From Anisus vortex (Eukaryota; Mollusca; Gastropoda; Planorbidae), in NCBI GenBank assembly GCA_949126835.1, contig OX421497.1:9854920-9918919 (forward strand): a stretch of DNA of 64,000 nucleotides. The letters run 5' to 3'. This document shows positions 45,401 through 55,140 of this stretch, piece by piece (positions within the stretch are counted from its first letter, which is position 1; the number at the start of each line of letters is the position of its first letter). Below the pieces are notes generated by a model. It did not search any database, was not told the origin of the DNA, and saw only the letters and a program-made list of their open reading frames with translations. A program made the position numbers and the translations under genes.

Positions 45401-48400
45401 GTATCCACGAACTCTAATAAGAGTATATAATATAAGAATTATATTTATTATCCCAGTGATTAACAGAATAAGAGTACCAGTCTCGCTTTAATCGCAGCGT
45501 CATGCTTCGTGGGCATCTAAAAAATTTTTTTCCCTATGTCAACCTTGATCCCCCTCTGTTAGGTAAGTTATTCATATGTAGCTACACTTTTAAGCCGATA
45601 CACAACCTCCAATAAATATTAAAAACTACTAGCAATTTAAAATAACCAACGAAATGGATTGTTTCTTTCATTCAGTATCGTTTTATATTTTTATTTTTCA
45701 TCTAGTTTAGTCGTCTCTCAAATGGTTTTCGCATTCATTTCATACATTAAGTGCTCGCTTGTTATATTATATGAACACGTTCTTTGTGTATTTCTTACGC
45801 ACCGCACACATTTCCTTCTTATATGTTACAGACCTAATAATACGTCTATACTGAAAACTAGTGCGTCTTATGCTTACCCCTGGTTTGAGTCTAGTCCTTT
45901 GATAAGATTTCAAAAGATCTCAAGTTGTTTGTTTTCCTAGTTAGTTAAAGTGACCCACTTGGCGTCCGGAATCCACTCGGACTTAAAGAGAATTATATGA
46001 ATAAAGTATTCCTTGCATATGAAAAAAAAATCGTTTTTATCTCCATTTCTTTAAAAGCATTTAATTTTCAGTATTGCGTTGAATTTCGAAGCTAGAATAT
46101 AGATAGACTAGTCCAGGTGTCTCCAACCAAAGGCGCGCGTGCCAAACTTGGCACGCAGAGCGATTTTCAATGGCACGCGAGCGACCTCTAAGAGTTTTTT
46201 TTTTTTTTATTGATGAAAAATAAAACACATCAATGAGGCAAACTGACTGTTATAGTAGATGTTTCTGAATGACAGATCGACACATTTCAGTGAGTTGAAC
46301 GCATTTACAAAGACAAGGTCAAACAGAACTTGAACTGTTAGGAAAATCATCTGCTATTCTCAACTGCTAGGCATTCTCTCTACTTTCAGCTTTTGGTTCA
46401 ACTTACACTTGTGAACAGAATTTTTTTCACAAGAAAGCTGTGTTAAGCATTCAAATAGGTCACTTGCACTTTACTACTCAGAAATGACTAAATATGCATT
46501 TACCATCATAAATTAGCGAAGAGAATTCAAGATAAGGCGCTCATTAATTGTTATAGACTAATTATATTTAAAAGAGTTCTTATGCTCATCTTCTATGATT
46601 AAACATAAATATAACCTAAGTAATTCTAAAACAAATTTAGTTTTTATTAATTCAATAAATAAAAGATACTTTTTAAAAGCAATTATAATATGCCATTGTT
46701 GTAATTATTAATGTTTAAAAGTATAAACTACTGAAAGTTAAATGAACAAACAATTAATTAGGAATGTTAAAACCGCATTTTTTTTCCGAAACCGGTTTTC
46801 GAATCTATAAAACCGGTTTAAAACTGGATTTCGGTTCTCTCCCCCCAACCCCGGGCAATGTCACAAGTTACAGGCCGGATAAGCCAAATGTGCGTAGTTT
46901 TGTAGGTATATTTGAAAAATACTTCAAGCTTAATTACCGTAGTTTTTGCAGGGCATTCAAGGTGTTGATTTGTGTGAATACAATATAATTTTGTACTCTT
47001 TACCATAGAGCTTTACTTTAGAGCTTACAAAAATCTGGGCTAATTGATTAAAACCGATACTAGGTTTAAATTTTTCAATAGTGACAATAACGCACAGACA
47101 TGGTGTCTAGCCAAATTGTACAGGGTCACAGGGAAGGGCTAGTTTGCGTCTCTCCATTGCGTACATCAAAGAGCAGCGCACCTCTAAAAGATGAGCAGTA
47201 AGTAAAAAAAATCATGTTAATTATAACTGTAACTTAACAATTGGTTTGATGTTTTTATCGCAAGCCATAGTTGGTACGCTATTTGGAAACACAAGAAACA
47301 CAATATCTAAGTGTTAGCAAGGCATTTCATGTATTGCTTTGTGCGAATCCAAAAATGTTTCCATTAGAACCAAAAAAAAAGGGTCTTCTACTTGAAGTAA
47401 TGATTACCTTCCAACTTCCTACCAACTAAACCGAAATTCAGTTTTGAAAATCAAAACCGGTTTTCGTTTTCAAAACCGGAATCCGGTATTCCGGTTTTCG
47501 TTTAACATCCCTACAATTAATGCAGTAACCCTAACCCGAAAAACATAAAAGCTGGATCTATATAAATAAATAATAATTAGTCAGTAATATTGTTATATTA
47601 CAAAACCTAATTTGTTAGGCATCACTATTAAATCAAATTTTAAAAAAATAATTATTAAAGGGAGGTAATTAGCTCGTTTCATTTGCGGTAATAAATTTAA
47701 TATATAATTTTATGTTTCTCCATTTTTTCTTTTATTAAAAATATAAAAGGTTTACAACTTACCATTGTATTGACAAAACTGTAAAAAGTAGTTGAAAATT
47801 ATATAAAGATATTATTTGACTCAAAAGACAAATGCACATTTTTGAACATTACAATAGCTAACCAGTCTGTATGATTACTACATATCAATTCCGATTTATT
47901 GTTATTCATTGATCTGGGCATTTTGGATTAAAATTAATTTTAAAACTCTGTATAGATGCAAATAAAAATTATAATAATCACAAATGCTTGAGTTTTTTTT
48001 TCTTATTAAACTTAAAACGCTTGAACGATTTTCTCTATAGACTTCCTTTGCTTTTGGCATTGGTTTTGCTGCGGAGTTAAATTAATTATCATATTAAAAA
48101 AAAAAAAACAAGTATAATAGAGCAGGTTGACTTTTAGGCTGTTGGCACGCTGAATGATTTAGAAATCCTAGTTTAGCACACCGTCAGCAAAAGGTTGCCA
48201 ACCCCTGGCCTAGTCTATAGCTCTATTTACATTTTTTACTACTGCGCTTTTTAATCTGCTCTTTTAACTCTGTAAATCAATGTGTCGGCCTACTTCAAAC
48301 AACTCTGACCTGTAAAACGTGCTCATCAATAATGCGGGTTGTCGTTATTCTTCTGAAACAGTAAATTTTCAGTCCCCATATATTTAAACTAAGCAACTGT

Positions 48401-51400
48401 TACGGTAATTGAGTTTCTGGTAAAACCATAAGAGTAGGTGATCGTTCCAGACAGTCTGCTGTTCTATTTTAATGATCATTATGGTCAGCTTTAGATCTCG
48501 ACTCTCTAAGCTATCACACTCTGCATGCTCAATGTGGTCTCGTCCACAGTTATTGAGGACTTAATCCGAAATGTAAACGGAATTCATGCACCATTTCGCC
48601 AAGTGTCGCTTTATAACTGTGGCTTTTTTACTTTTCAGACTTTGAAAAACAACAATTATGATGAAAGTGACCCTGACTCACATCCCACACTGTGCTTGGC
48701 TGGTTCTTACATCAGATACATGATGGACAAACATCAGAAAGGCATACCAACACTTCTATCTGGTAAGATCGTCAGAGTAACATTTTAAACGTCTTCTTTG
48801 CTATAGGCCAGGGGTCGGCAACCTTTTTGATAATAGCGTGCCAAAGTTGGATTCATCACTCATTCAGCGTGCCAACATCCTACAATTTATCCTCTCATTG
48901 TCTTTTAGAAGAGACTTGAATTGCAACTTTCGGGTGTCTGCCGCGTGCCATTGAAAATCGCCCTGCGTGTTAAATTTGGCACGCGTTCCCTAGGTTGCCG
49001 AGCCCCGCTGTAAGCTATGTAAACCACCATGTTTCTATGTGAGTTAAGGGATGCAGGTTATCGTCTCACCAAGCCCGGTGTCTGGACGACTAAGCCGATA
49101 GCCTGGTACTACCGGGCGAAAGTGCAGGTATACGAGGTAATTTCGTCTCCTTAATGGTCCAGGGCAATTCCGAGGGAGGGAGGGAGGATGTAGTTTCTTT
49201 GCCTGCGGAATATCTAGCAATCTAGCATGCGACGTGCCCCATTCGGCATTCCTCGGACAGGGTCTCGGACACATTATTTTCTCGTAAATTCTGGACATAC
49301 TAGCCGGAATGCTCGTCCGGTTTAGAAGACACTTTTAAATTTAGTATCAACCTCCAGTTTCTTCTCGAATGAATGTCGGAAAGTCAGAGCCCCCTTTTTT
49401 TGGTGCAAGATCCAGTGTAGCATCGCACACAGCCTTTGAAACTTTTATCCTCAACCTTTATAACATCAAGCACAACTAAACTTTTCCTTTTGACTCTAAC
49501 GTGATTATTTACACTGTAAAAAAGTCAAATAGAGTTTCTTGAAGGAACGTCATCTTTGTGTTGTTGTTTTTTTGTGTGTTTTTGTCCAGATGAACATATG
49601 AACATTTTTCTGTGTTTTTATTTGTCCAGATGAACATATTATCATCTTTGTGGTTTTGTTGTTCCAGATGAACATCTACCTATAACAGTTTCAGACATCA
49701 TAGCCGCAAGTTTCGATTCCACATCTTCCACGCTCAGCTGGATCCTGCTTTACTTGATACACCACCCTGACATACAGAGCAAATGCCGGGAGGAAATTCT
49801 AGACAGCCCCCAGGGCGAGTTGACGGACATTGTCATGAACAAGTTTATCTACACCCAGGCCACGATTATGGAAGTTCAGAGGCATGCCAACATTGGTAAA
49901 TTTGCTGGATTTTTTGAAAATGTAGCTAATAATTGAGTTGCTAGAATCGCTGCCAATGTGGGCATTTTGGTGTCGTAACCTAATTGAAGCTTTTTTTCCC
50001 CCTAATTATGTCATTGTAAATCTTACTATTGATTTATTTCTTATTTGTTTTGCCTTAACTCTATTATTTCCTACTGTTCTTATTAACATTCTATAAATAA
50101 GCTACAAAAAGGGAATGTACATTTTCTTCTATTCTGTAAAATTTTCTATGAAACCAGTAATGTAAATATCCATCAGCGTCTGTCTCGTTTGGCATAGTCT
50201 ATAATAGTTTTTGTGTGGGCGCCATACACAGGGCCGGATCAAGTCCTTGAGAGACCCTAAACATCAAAAAAAGATGTTGGTGCCCCCATTTTCCATAAGT
50301 AATTGAAAATACAAACACATAAAGACATGCAATAAAATCTATTAGTTGCAATTTTGAAAAAAAACGTACAGAAAAATGTTTTTTAATCCAACTTTTTACA
50401 ATCGGCAAATTCTTTGATAAGGTTATTTTCAGATGTAATGCGTGGCTTTTTTTTTTCTTGGGGCTCGTGGTTCAGCTGCCCCATTTGCATTATTGTATCA
50501 TATGGCACACATACGGATTATGGTAAATTCCTGCTATGGAAAATGTCCCACTCCTTGATGCCCTAAGCTCGTCCTTGGTTTGCTTAATGGTTAGAAAGAA
50601 AAAAATGGTTTAACATGAGGTCAAGATTTAAATATTGGACTAATATATTGGGCCAATATAGTGTGATGTATGGGACACGGAGGTCGAGTGGCAGAGAGTT
50701 TGACTGGAGATCCACAGGTTCTGGGTTCGAATCCTGGTGGAGGGTATGACTTTTTTCCCGCGACTTGAGGGTGTCCCCTGAGTCTACCCAGTTATGATGA
50801 GTACCTGAGATTAGTTGGGGTAAGGTAAAGTCGGCTGGGCATTGTACTGGCCACACATCCCCTGGTCACAGAAACAAGTGAACGCTGCTTCACCTGAGCT
50901 ATAATCAGTTTGGTCCGAAGGGTACTTTACCATAGTGTGATGTAATGGTAATCCAGCCCTGGCCATACGAGAAAACACTATGAGAAAACCGTTAGTGTCC
51001 CTTGTAGTTTGACGTCACGAGTGTAGAACTTTCCAATCAAACTATGCCTGAATGTCCTCAGCACCGATGCCTCCCAGCCGCTGCAGCAACGAAGACTCGC
51101 AGCTCGGTGGATTCTTCATTCCCAAGGACACGGCCATCGTCATCAACACGGACTCTTTCCTCATGGGCCCTGAAGCTGGAGACGACGCCCAAATGTTTAG
51201 GCCCGAAAGATTCATCGATGAAGACGGTAAACTCGTCAACCCCAAGTGGTTCATCATATTCTCTGCAGGTAAATATTGAAGGGGGAAAAACAAAGAGCCT
51301 GTGTCTTGCCATTTTGAAGGGATTGGGTTGAAAATACAAATAACAATTGGATTTGTATCCGGGTCTGGCAACCTTTCGATTTCAGTGTGCCAAAATATGA

Positions 51401-52328
51401 TTTCTAATTCATTCAGCGCGCCAACAGTCTAAAAGTCATTCTGTTGTAGCACTCGATTTCTGGTAGAAGAGACCTGAATAGACTAAAAATAGAGTAAGCG
51501 GTCCATCTTATTATAGTCTTTGAATGAACTTATCTCATAACACCGATCTATACGTTCTTCCGGCTCCTACGTTCAGGGCATAACGTTGGAAGGGGCAAGT
51601 AAAAGGAAGAGGGCACACCTAAACCCTTCCACAGACATGCCGTAGGGATATGATATGCCACATATACGTTACGGTCTCCGCGGGCACATGCACTACACTT
51701 ATTTTTTCATCTGCGGAATTATTCCCCTTGGATCATTTTCGAGGCGGCATTACTCATGTGACTGCAATGTCGTTCGATAGCATAAGAAACAGACCTAGTC
51801 ACCCAGGCACCGGGCTTAACGAAACGGGTTGTTGCGCACATTTCTTCCTCCCGACCGAGTGTCTGTAGCTCTTATAGGCTCATGGGTACAGATGTCACTT
51901 AATGTAAGCTCATAAAACCAACCACTTAAAAAAAAAGATACATAAAAAATAACCCAAAGAAGAAATCTTAAACTAAATTGGGGAATATTCTAAATAGAAC
52001 GCACCAAGCTATAACAGTAAAATTGTATGTATACTTTAAGCTTATATACCTTTACATTTGAGATTTATATCAAAATATAAACACCTTACGTTTTAATAAA
52101 ATCGTTTTTTTTTTTGGCTTTTCTCTTCCAGGAAAAAGAATGTGTCCAGGAATGGCAGTTGCCAGGAAGGTTCTTTTAATGTTAACGGTCAACTTACTTT
52201 CAAACTTTCACTTTGGGCCGCCTACAATAAGCGGCAAAGAACATCTCCCACCATTGGCTGGTGAAACTGGTATCACCCATTCACCCAAACCATATTGTTT
52301 ATCTTTAAGTCAAGTACAATCACTCTGA
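36289..52328 (+). CDS. Cytochrome P450, CYP2-type, complete 8-exon gene
   Basis: Join 36289-36415, 41322-41537, 43083-43380, 44399-44543, 48639-48762, 49668-49895, 51062-51268, 52132-52328. This makes 1,542 nt and 513 residues with every intron GT-AG and phases 1,1,2,0,1,1,1. The product is a heme-thiolate monooxygenase, expected to be ER-anchored and to take electrons from cytochrome P450 reductase. Visible parts: a membrane anchor (about residues 10-24) followed by RRR, a Pro-rich hinge (PPGP), C-helix W124xxxR128, I-helix, ExxR (E372-R375), PERF (427-430) and the heme loop FSAGKRMCPG with ligand Cys453. The start is the only ATG before the anchor in frame. The I-helix signature is unusual (ASFDST for AGxDTT). 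Length and motifs place it in the CYP2 clan; substrate and subfamily cannot be read from sequence. A 5' untranslated exon may exist further upstream. Confidence 0.93.
37849..38373. mobile_element. Hairpin-ended MITE nested in hAT element D
   Basis: A 525-bp unit absent from the related copies A and E. TATTACAAA lies on both sides (37,840-37,848 and 38,374-38,382), a 9-bp target duplication. Near each end it carries palindromes of the form CTAGATACCCCAAAAATTT / GGGGTATCTAG. The right end has two such modules in tandem, each followed by 'aggaagacactttc'. The 9-bp duplication suggests a Mutator-like origin; that is inference. Confidence 0.75.
38745..38845 (-). mobile_element. SINE family 2 fragment
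   Basis: The minus strand contains 'gactaccgacacgtcgcggg' and '...accgacccctgtcgctg', a diverged head region of SINE family 2 with an expanded poly-C run inserted. Confidence 0.5.
39530..40748. repeat. 56-bp minisatellite in P450 intron 1, ~21 copies
   Basis: Unit: 'acaaacacagtgtctacgtt', 'taagacaatagtatggaaca', 'aacaataactcaatat'. Alternating variants (agtg/attg, tacg/ttcg, ataactca/atgactta/attactta) suggest multi-unit duplications. Confidence 0.95.
40905..41215. repeat. GA-rich low-complexity DNA
   Basis: (GA)n with GACA/GAAC interruptions in intron 1, about 100 bases before exon 2. The Arg/Glu-rich open frames are artefacts. Confidence 0.9.
41322..41537 (+). CDS. P450 exon 2
   Basis: Codes residues 43-114 plus one base. 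It opens 'GLGHLLKFAGHSVPQLRQLR', then 'YGDIFQIYMG', the A helix and first beta strands of a CYP2-type P450. Acceptor aaccag|GCC; donor AAAG|gtaatg. Confidence 0.93.
41960..42310 (+). mobile_element. Two adjacent SINE family 1 body fragments in P450 intron 2
   Basis: 'ctggagggtgtccctgaggc', 'tagtatgccgtggtcacaga' and 'tcatccgaaggctactt' form the first fragment (41,960-42,115). 'aggtacctgacattaatttg' and 'tagaatgccgtggccgcg' form a second, shorter one (42,170-42,310). Neither keeps the tRNA head. A separate tRNA-like stretch with 'gggtcgaacccatgacg' lies at 41,680-41,755. Confidence 0.6.
42837..43065. repeat. ~130-bp direct duplication upstream of exon 3
   Basis: 'tattgtagagttagttataa' ... 'taacagtata' ... 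'actttctcag' occurs at about 42,840-42,927 and, diverged, at 42,971-43,063. It ends close to the exon 3 acceptor. Confidence 0.75.
43083..43380 (+). CDS. P450 exon 3: C-helix to F/G region
   Basis: Codes residues 115-213 plus two bases. The C-helix W124LEQR128 motif contacts the heme propionate. It continues through 'SVFFTSFTLAFGRYADF'. Acceptor gacag|GTT; donor TTCG|gtaagt. Confidence 0.93.
44085..44250 (+). mobile_element. hAT-derived MITE fragment in P450 intron 3
   Basis: 'gggtcggcaacgttttgata', 'acagtgtgcca' and 'ttcatccagcgtgccaacag', the same family as 48,809-49,010 and 51,362-51,475. The 3' end is lost. Confidence 0.65.
44399..44543 (+). CDS. P450 exon 4
   Basis: Codes residues 214 (last base) to 262: 'AVLTSFMPWLQWLPWDPVGY' and a helical 'KKFVEPEIERLKD'. 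Acceptor after a long CT tract, cggtag|AAC; donor GAT|gtaggt, phase 0. Confidence 0.92.
44600..46105. other. P450 intron 4, unassigned part
   Basis: AT-rich with a (C)n/(CA)n run at about 44,995-45,030; I see no element in it. Confidence 0.5.
46114..48207 (+). mobile_element. hAT element E in P450 intron 4
   Basis: The left end is CAGGTGTCTCCAACC and the right end is GGTTGCCAACCCCTG. The flanking 8-mers GACTAGTC (46,106-46,113) and GCCTAGTC (48,208-48,215) agree at 7 of 8. About 46,380-46,440 retains the transposase C-terminal remnant ('FGSTYTCEQ'-like, frame broken). The rest is the AT-rich core seen in copies A, B and D. A second hAT is nested inside. Confidence 0.8.
46759..47513. mobile_element. 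755-bp hAT-type element nested in element E
   Basis: Ends TAGGAATGTTAAA and TTTAACATCCCTA, with subterminal 'aaaccggttttcg' runs. It is flanked by a perfect 8-bp duplication CAATTAAT (46,751-46,758 and 47,514-47,521). Copy A lacks the insert at the matching site. No ORF of note. A second copy is split by the LTR element at 53,631. Confidence 0.85.
48639..48762 (+). CDS. P450 exon 5
   Basis: Codes residues 263-303 plus one base. It includes an acidic loop (NNNYDESDPDSHP) and 'SYIRYMMDKHQK', the H-helix region. Acceptor ttttcag|ACT; donor TCTG|gtaaga. Confidence 0.92.
48809..49010 (+). mobile_element. hAT-derived MITE in P450 intron 5
   Basis: Starts CAGGGGTCGGCAACC and ends GGTTGCCGAGCCCCGCTG, inverted termini of the hAT family. 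The interior contains 'ttcagcgtgccaacat' and 'ccgcgtgccattgaaaatcg'. No clean 8-bp duplication is visible. Confidence 0.7.
49580..49667 (+). repeat. Triplicated 3' splice-site region before P450 exon 6
   Basis: 'tttgtccagatgaacat' occurs at 49,581 and 49,621, and 'tgttccagatgaacat' at 49,660. All three would serve as acceptors with the same first exon bases. Only the last (exon start 49,668) keeps the frame; the first leads to a TGA in frame and the second shifts the frame to a TAA. Confidence 0.85.
49668..49895 (+). CDS. P450 exon 6: I-helix to K-helix
   Basis: Codes residues 304 (two bases) to 379 plus one base. It carries the I-helix (A317-S-F-D320-S-T322) and the K-helix ExxR motif (E372VQR375) that stabilises the heme core. 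Acceptor ttccag|ATG; donor ATTG|gtaaat. Confidence 0.93.
50671..50931 (+). mobile_element. tRNA-derived SINE, family 1, best copy, in P450 intron 6
   Basis: The tRNA-like head has a perfect B box GGTTCGAATCC (50,724-50,734). The body is as in the other copies ('tctacccagttatgatgagt', 'acatcccctggtcacag', 'ttggtccgaagggtac'). ATAGTGTGATGTA is repeated exactly on both sides (50,658-50,670 and 50,932-50,944), a 13-bp duplication left by retroposition. This copy fixes the ends of the family. Confidence 0.9.
51062..51268 (+). CDS. P450 exon 7: PERF region
   Basis: Codes residues 380 (two bases) to 448 plus one base. It has 'GGFFIPKDTAIVIN' and the PERF motif at 427-430, which locks ExxR in the ERR triad. 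It ends one base into the glycine of the heme loop. Acceptor cctcag|CAC; donor GCAG|gtaaat. Confidence 0.93.
51362..51520 (+). mobile_element. hAT-derived MITE fragment and a GGACCGCTT MITE end
   Basis: 'gggtctggcaacctttcgat' and 'ttcattcagcgcgccaacag' belong to the family at 48,809. It is followed at 51,489-51,518 by 'gtaagcggtccatcttatta', the right end of the MITE seen at 5,279-5,570. Confidence 0.6.
52132..52328 (+). CDS. P450 exon 8: heme-binding loop and C-terminus
   Basis: Codes residues 449 (two bases) to 513 and TGA. KRMC453PG completes the heme loop F446SAGKRMCPG; Cys453 is the thiolate ligand. An AATAAA at about 52,540 is a plausible polyadenylation signal. Confidence 0.93.
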
Positions 52329-52918
52329 GATATATATATCGTAAAATGTTAAAACAAAAAGCACGGAAGAGTTTAATGTTGTATAGCACTTTGTTGACAT
52401 TTCCTAAGCACTTCAATCCATTGTACATTTGATTAAAAAATGTATAATATAAAATTGTAGTTGCATATTTATTAGCATGGCATATATCATTGATTAATTA
52501 AGTTTGTATCAAGTTTTGCTCATGGTTATGTATTTTTTTAAATAAAATACAATATGTTGAACACCATGGAGTGTTAAAAAAAGAGACATCGAATTTTATG
52601 CAAAGAATGTTTTCTTTTGCTTGAAATAAACAAATAAAAATGTTTTAGATATTTTGTTTATTTATTTTTGTTTACTTTCAAATATTCGACCCTAATTTTA
52701 TATATAATAAACAGAATATATAATATATAGATCATAAATGTATACATATAAACAGTTGTTGATGTTTAGGGTTGGGTAATACATAAATCACAAGACTAAG
52801 AGAAAGGTCTTTAAACTCTAATTAGTCACCGTAGACGGAAGATGTAAGGCAGAAATTCGAGCCCAGATTGGGTCCTCAGTGACCAGACTACACAGAATCA
52901 GGTCCAGCAAAAGCATTA

Positions 52919-53488
52919 GGCTACGTTTATAGAGGCGGTGGGTTTCGGAAAATCGCACGCGCGAGTCGACCCGAGCGAACTCGTGCGAGGAATGTTACTA
53001 TTAATTTTTGCTTTGCAGTTGTTCATAGAGGACGCGGGTTTCTCGAGGCGACAAATTTGACGACCGGCGCGGGTAATTACCAGAACTAGTTTTTAGTTCT
53101 TGTTGCGCGTTGCCGCGCCGAACTTTGTAGGCTGTGCACTTGTGCTGGCTGTGGGTTACATTAAAATATACGTTCATTTGTTGATAAACGACGGCTCAAG
53201 ATGGATGTTGACCAACTTATCACTGCAGTTTTCAAAAGACCGTTAATATGGGACAAAATAATGAAATAATATGCCAACAGTCATCAATAAAATAAGCCAT
53301 TTTTTTTGTTTGCTATTGCAAGGAGAGACTGTAAATTAAATATAAAATGTGACGTGTTTGTCGTCTCGTGTGGGGTTTTCCCGCTTTTGCTATAAACACC
53401 AACCGCGCGCATGATTAGGCGCGGTTTTTTAGCGCGAGTAACCAGCTCGCGGCAACCCGCCTACCCCGCCGCCTCTATAAACGTACCC
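52919..53488. mobile_element. 570-bp MITE, PIF/Harbinger-like
   Basis: The ends GGCTACGTTTATAGAGGCGG and CCGCCTCTATAAACGTACCC are inverted repeats with one mismatch, and TTA occurs on both sides (52,916-52,918 and 53,489-53,491). TTA duplications with GG...CC ends fit PIF/Harbinger. The interior is rich in CGCG-containing words near both ends. A partial second copy lies at 61,268-61,422. Confidence 0.75.
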
Positions 53489-53491
53489 TTA

Positions 53492-53630
53492 GCAGGGCAT
53501 TTCAGGAATAGTTTTGTGCGAATCCAACATTATTTATAAAAAAATATTTCCATTAGAACCAAAATAAGGGTCTTCAACTTGAAGTAATGATTACCTTCCA
53601 ACCAACAAACCGATATCCGGTTTTGAAAAT
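53492..53630 (+). mobile_element. Left part of a TAGGGATG-type hAT, split by the LTR element
   Basis: 'gcagggcatttcag', 'attagaaccaaaataagggt' and 'gaagtaatgattaccttcca' match 47,325-47,440 of the nested hAT in element E. The right part resumes at 61,201. Confidence 0.8.
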
Positions 53631-53994
53631 TGTGATGATTTAAAATATATATAGTTATTTTGGTGGGACATAATTTGTATAATCTCTAACCCGGTGTTAA
53701 TGTACAGAATAAACGAGTGACGTTTTACGATAAAAACAATGACGTGGGAGTTAGATTGAACGTAGCGTACATTTGAAGATAAAGACAGACGACCTAGGAA
53801 TTTGGTAGTGGAAAGACGTGTTTTAGACTAGGCTATATAAACTGTGATGTATTTGAATTCATCTTGTACATAAATTGCATTAAATATTGAGTTCTCATTT
53901 CTACTAAAAGCCGGCAGTTTGTTCATTGATTATTATTGTATAATGTGATCTCCCTGAGAGTTGTTAACATAATATCTACAAAATAACGGTCACA
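53631..53994 (+). repeat. 5' LTR of the Gmr1-like element
   Basis: 364 bp, TGTGA...TCACA. A TATATAA at 53,834-53,840 is a candidate Pol II promoter; ATTAAA at about 53,878 is a candidate poly-A signal. Confidence 0.93.
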
Positions 53995-53999
53995 TTATT

Positions 54000-54010
54000 T
54001 GGCGCCCAAC
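54000..54010 (+). promoter_or_regulatory. Primer-binding site, tRNA-Lys type, short match
   Basis: TGGCGCCCAAC starts five bases after the 5' LTR. These 11 bases equal the start of the tRNA-Lys(1,2)-type primer site. The following bases (TAAAATT) do not continue that match. Confidence 0.65.
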
Positions 54011-55140
54011 TAAAATTCGGAAGCTCAAGGTGAATTCGGAAGCCCAATGTGGAATATTGAAAATCAACGGAGAATGTTGAAGGAGAATCAAGGTGAATAT
54101 TATTGAAAATCAATTTGAAAGAAAGCCTACAATATATTGTGAAGCACAGCTTAAAGAATACCGCAAATGAACGTTTCTTACGAATAAAAGAAGACTAAAA
54201 TTAAATGTGAAGAAATATCGACGAGAAAGAAAATTTGACGGTTTAACAGTATAGCCTAGCACGTCTTGGAAATAAGCGCCACCAGTACATAACGGTGTAC
54301 ATGAAGATAGAAACGGAAGTTTATGTATGTTACCAAGCAAGTCGGTTAAAAAGGACACTAGAAAATTGGAAGGCGTCTCGGATACATTTTAAAAGTATCG
54401 AAAGTGGTAACAATTATTGAAACAATAGTGAAGCTGTGGTTAATAGGACAAGCTAAGTTTGTCAAGTGAAGAGATTAAAAAAGAATCTCCGTAGAACTAG
54501 TAAATGGTTCGAGAAAAGAAGAATACTTCAGAATAGTCACAGAACTAGAAGTCAGTTCAGTACAGTAGCAGAAGTCAAGTGAAATTGGAAGTAAAAAGAA
54601 ACTTCAACAAAGTGAAAGGATTGTAATTATTATGAATTAACGAACACACGAAGACTTTGGGCTGAAATAACCTGTGTGGTGGAGGATCATTTCGAGTCTG
54701 GAACCTGGGATTCGGAGACGGAAGGAAAAGGAACGCGTTTTTTAAGATAAGTAAACTGGTGTATACGTTATGTTGTAGTATAGTATATGCCTAGATTTTT
54801 CTTGTGAAATCACTGGCATGTATTAGTTTCTTTTAGGAATTTTGTGTATACACTTATTGAAAAGTCCCTGTAAGTCAGGTTAGTTGAAAAAGACTTTTCA
54901 TAAGTGTATATTACATAATATATGTTAGATTGTATAGTCTTGTATGCACAGTGTTATTATATTGTTTATATATTTGTCATAGTAAATTTTTTGTGAATCT
55001 CTAGTCTCATCTACTATCTGTGGTGTTCTTATTTTTATATGTATTGATTATTATATTGCTATTTATTTTATGCATATTCTAATATTGCTTCCATTTTAAA
55101 TTATATTAGTTTGTTGTAGGTATATATTTATTAATTGAAA
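54011..55140 (+). other. Long 5' untranslated leader of the Gmr1-like element
   Basis: About 1.1 kb between primer site and gag with no long frame. It starts A/G-rich with many short upstream ATGs and ends T-rich. It may hold packaging signals; none can be named from sequence. Confidence 0.6.
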
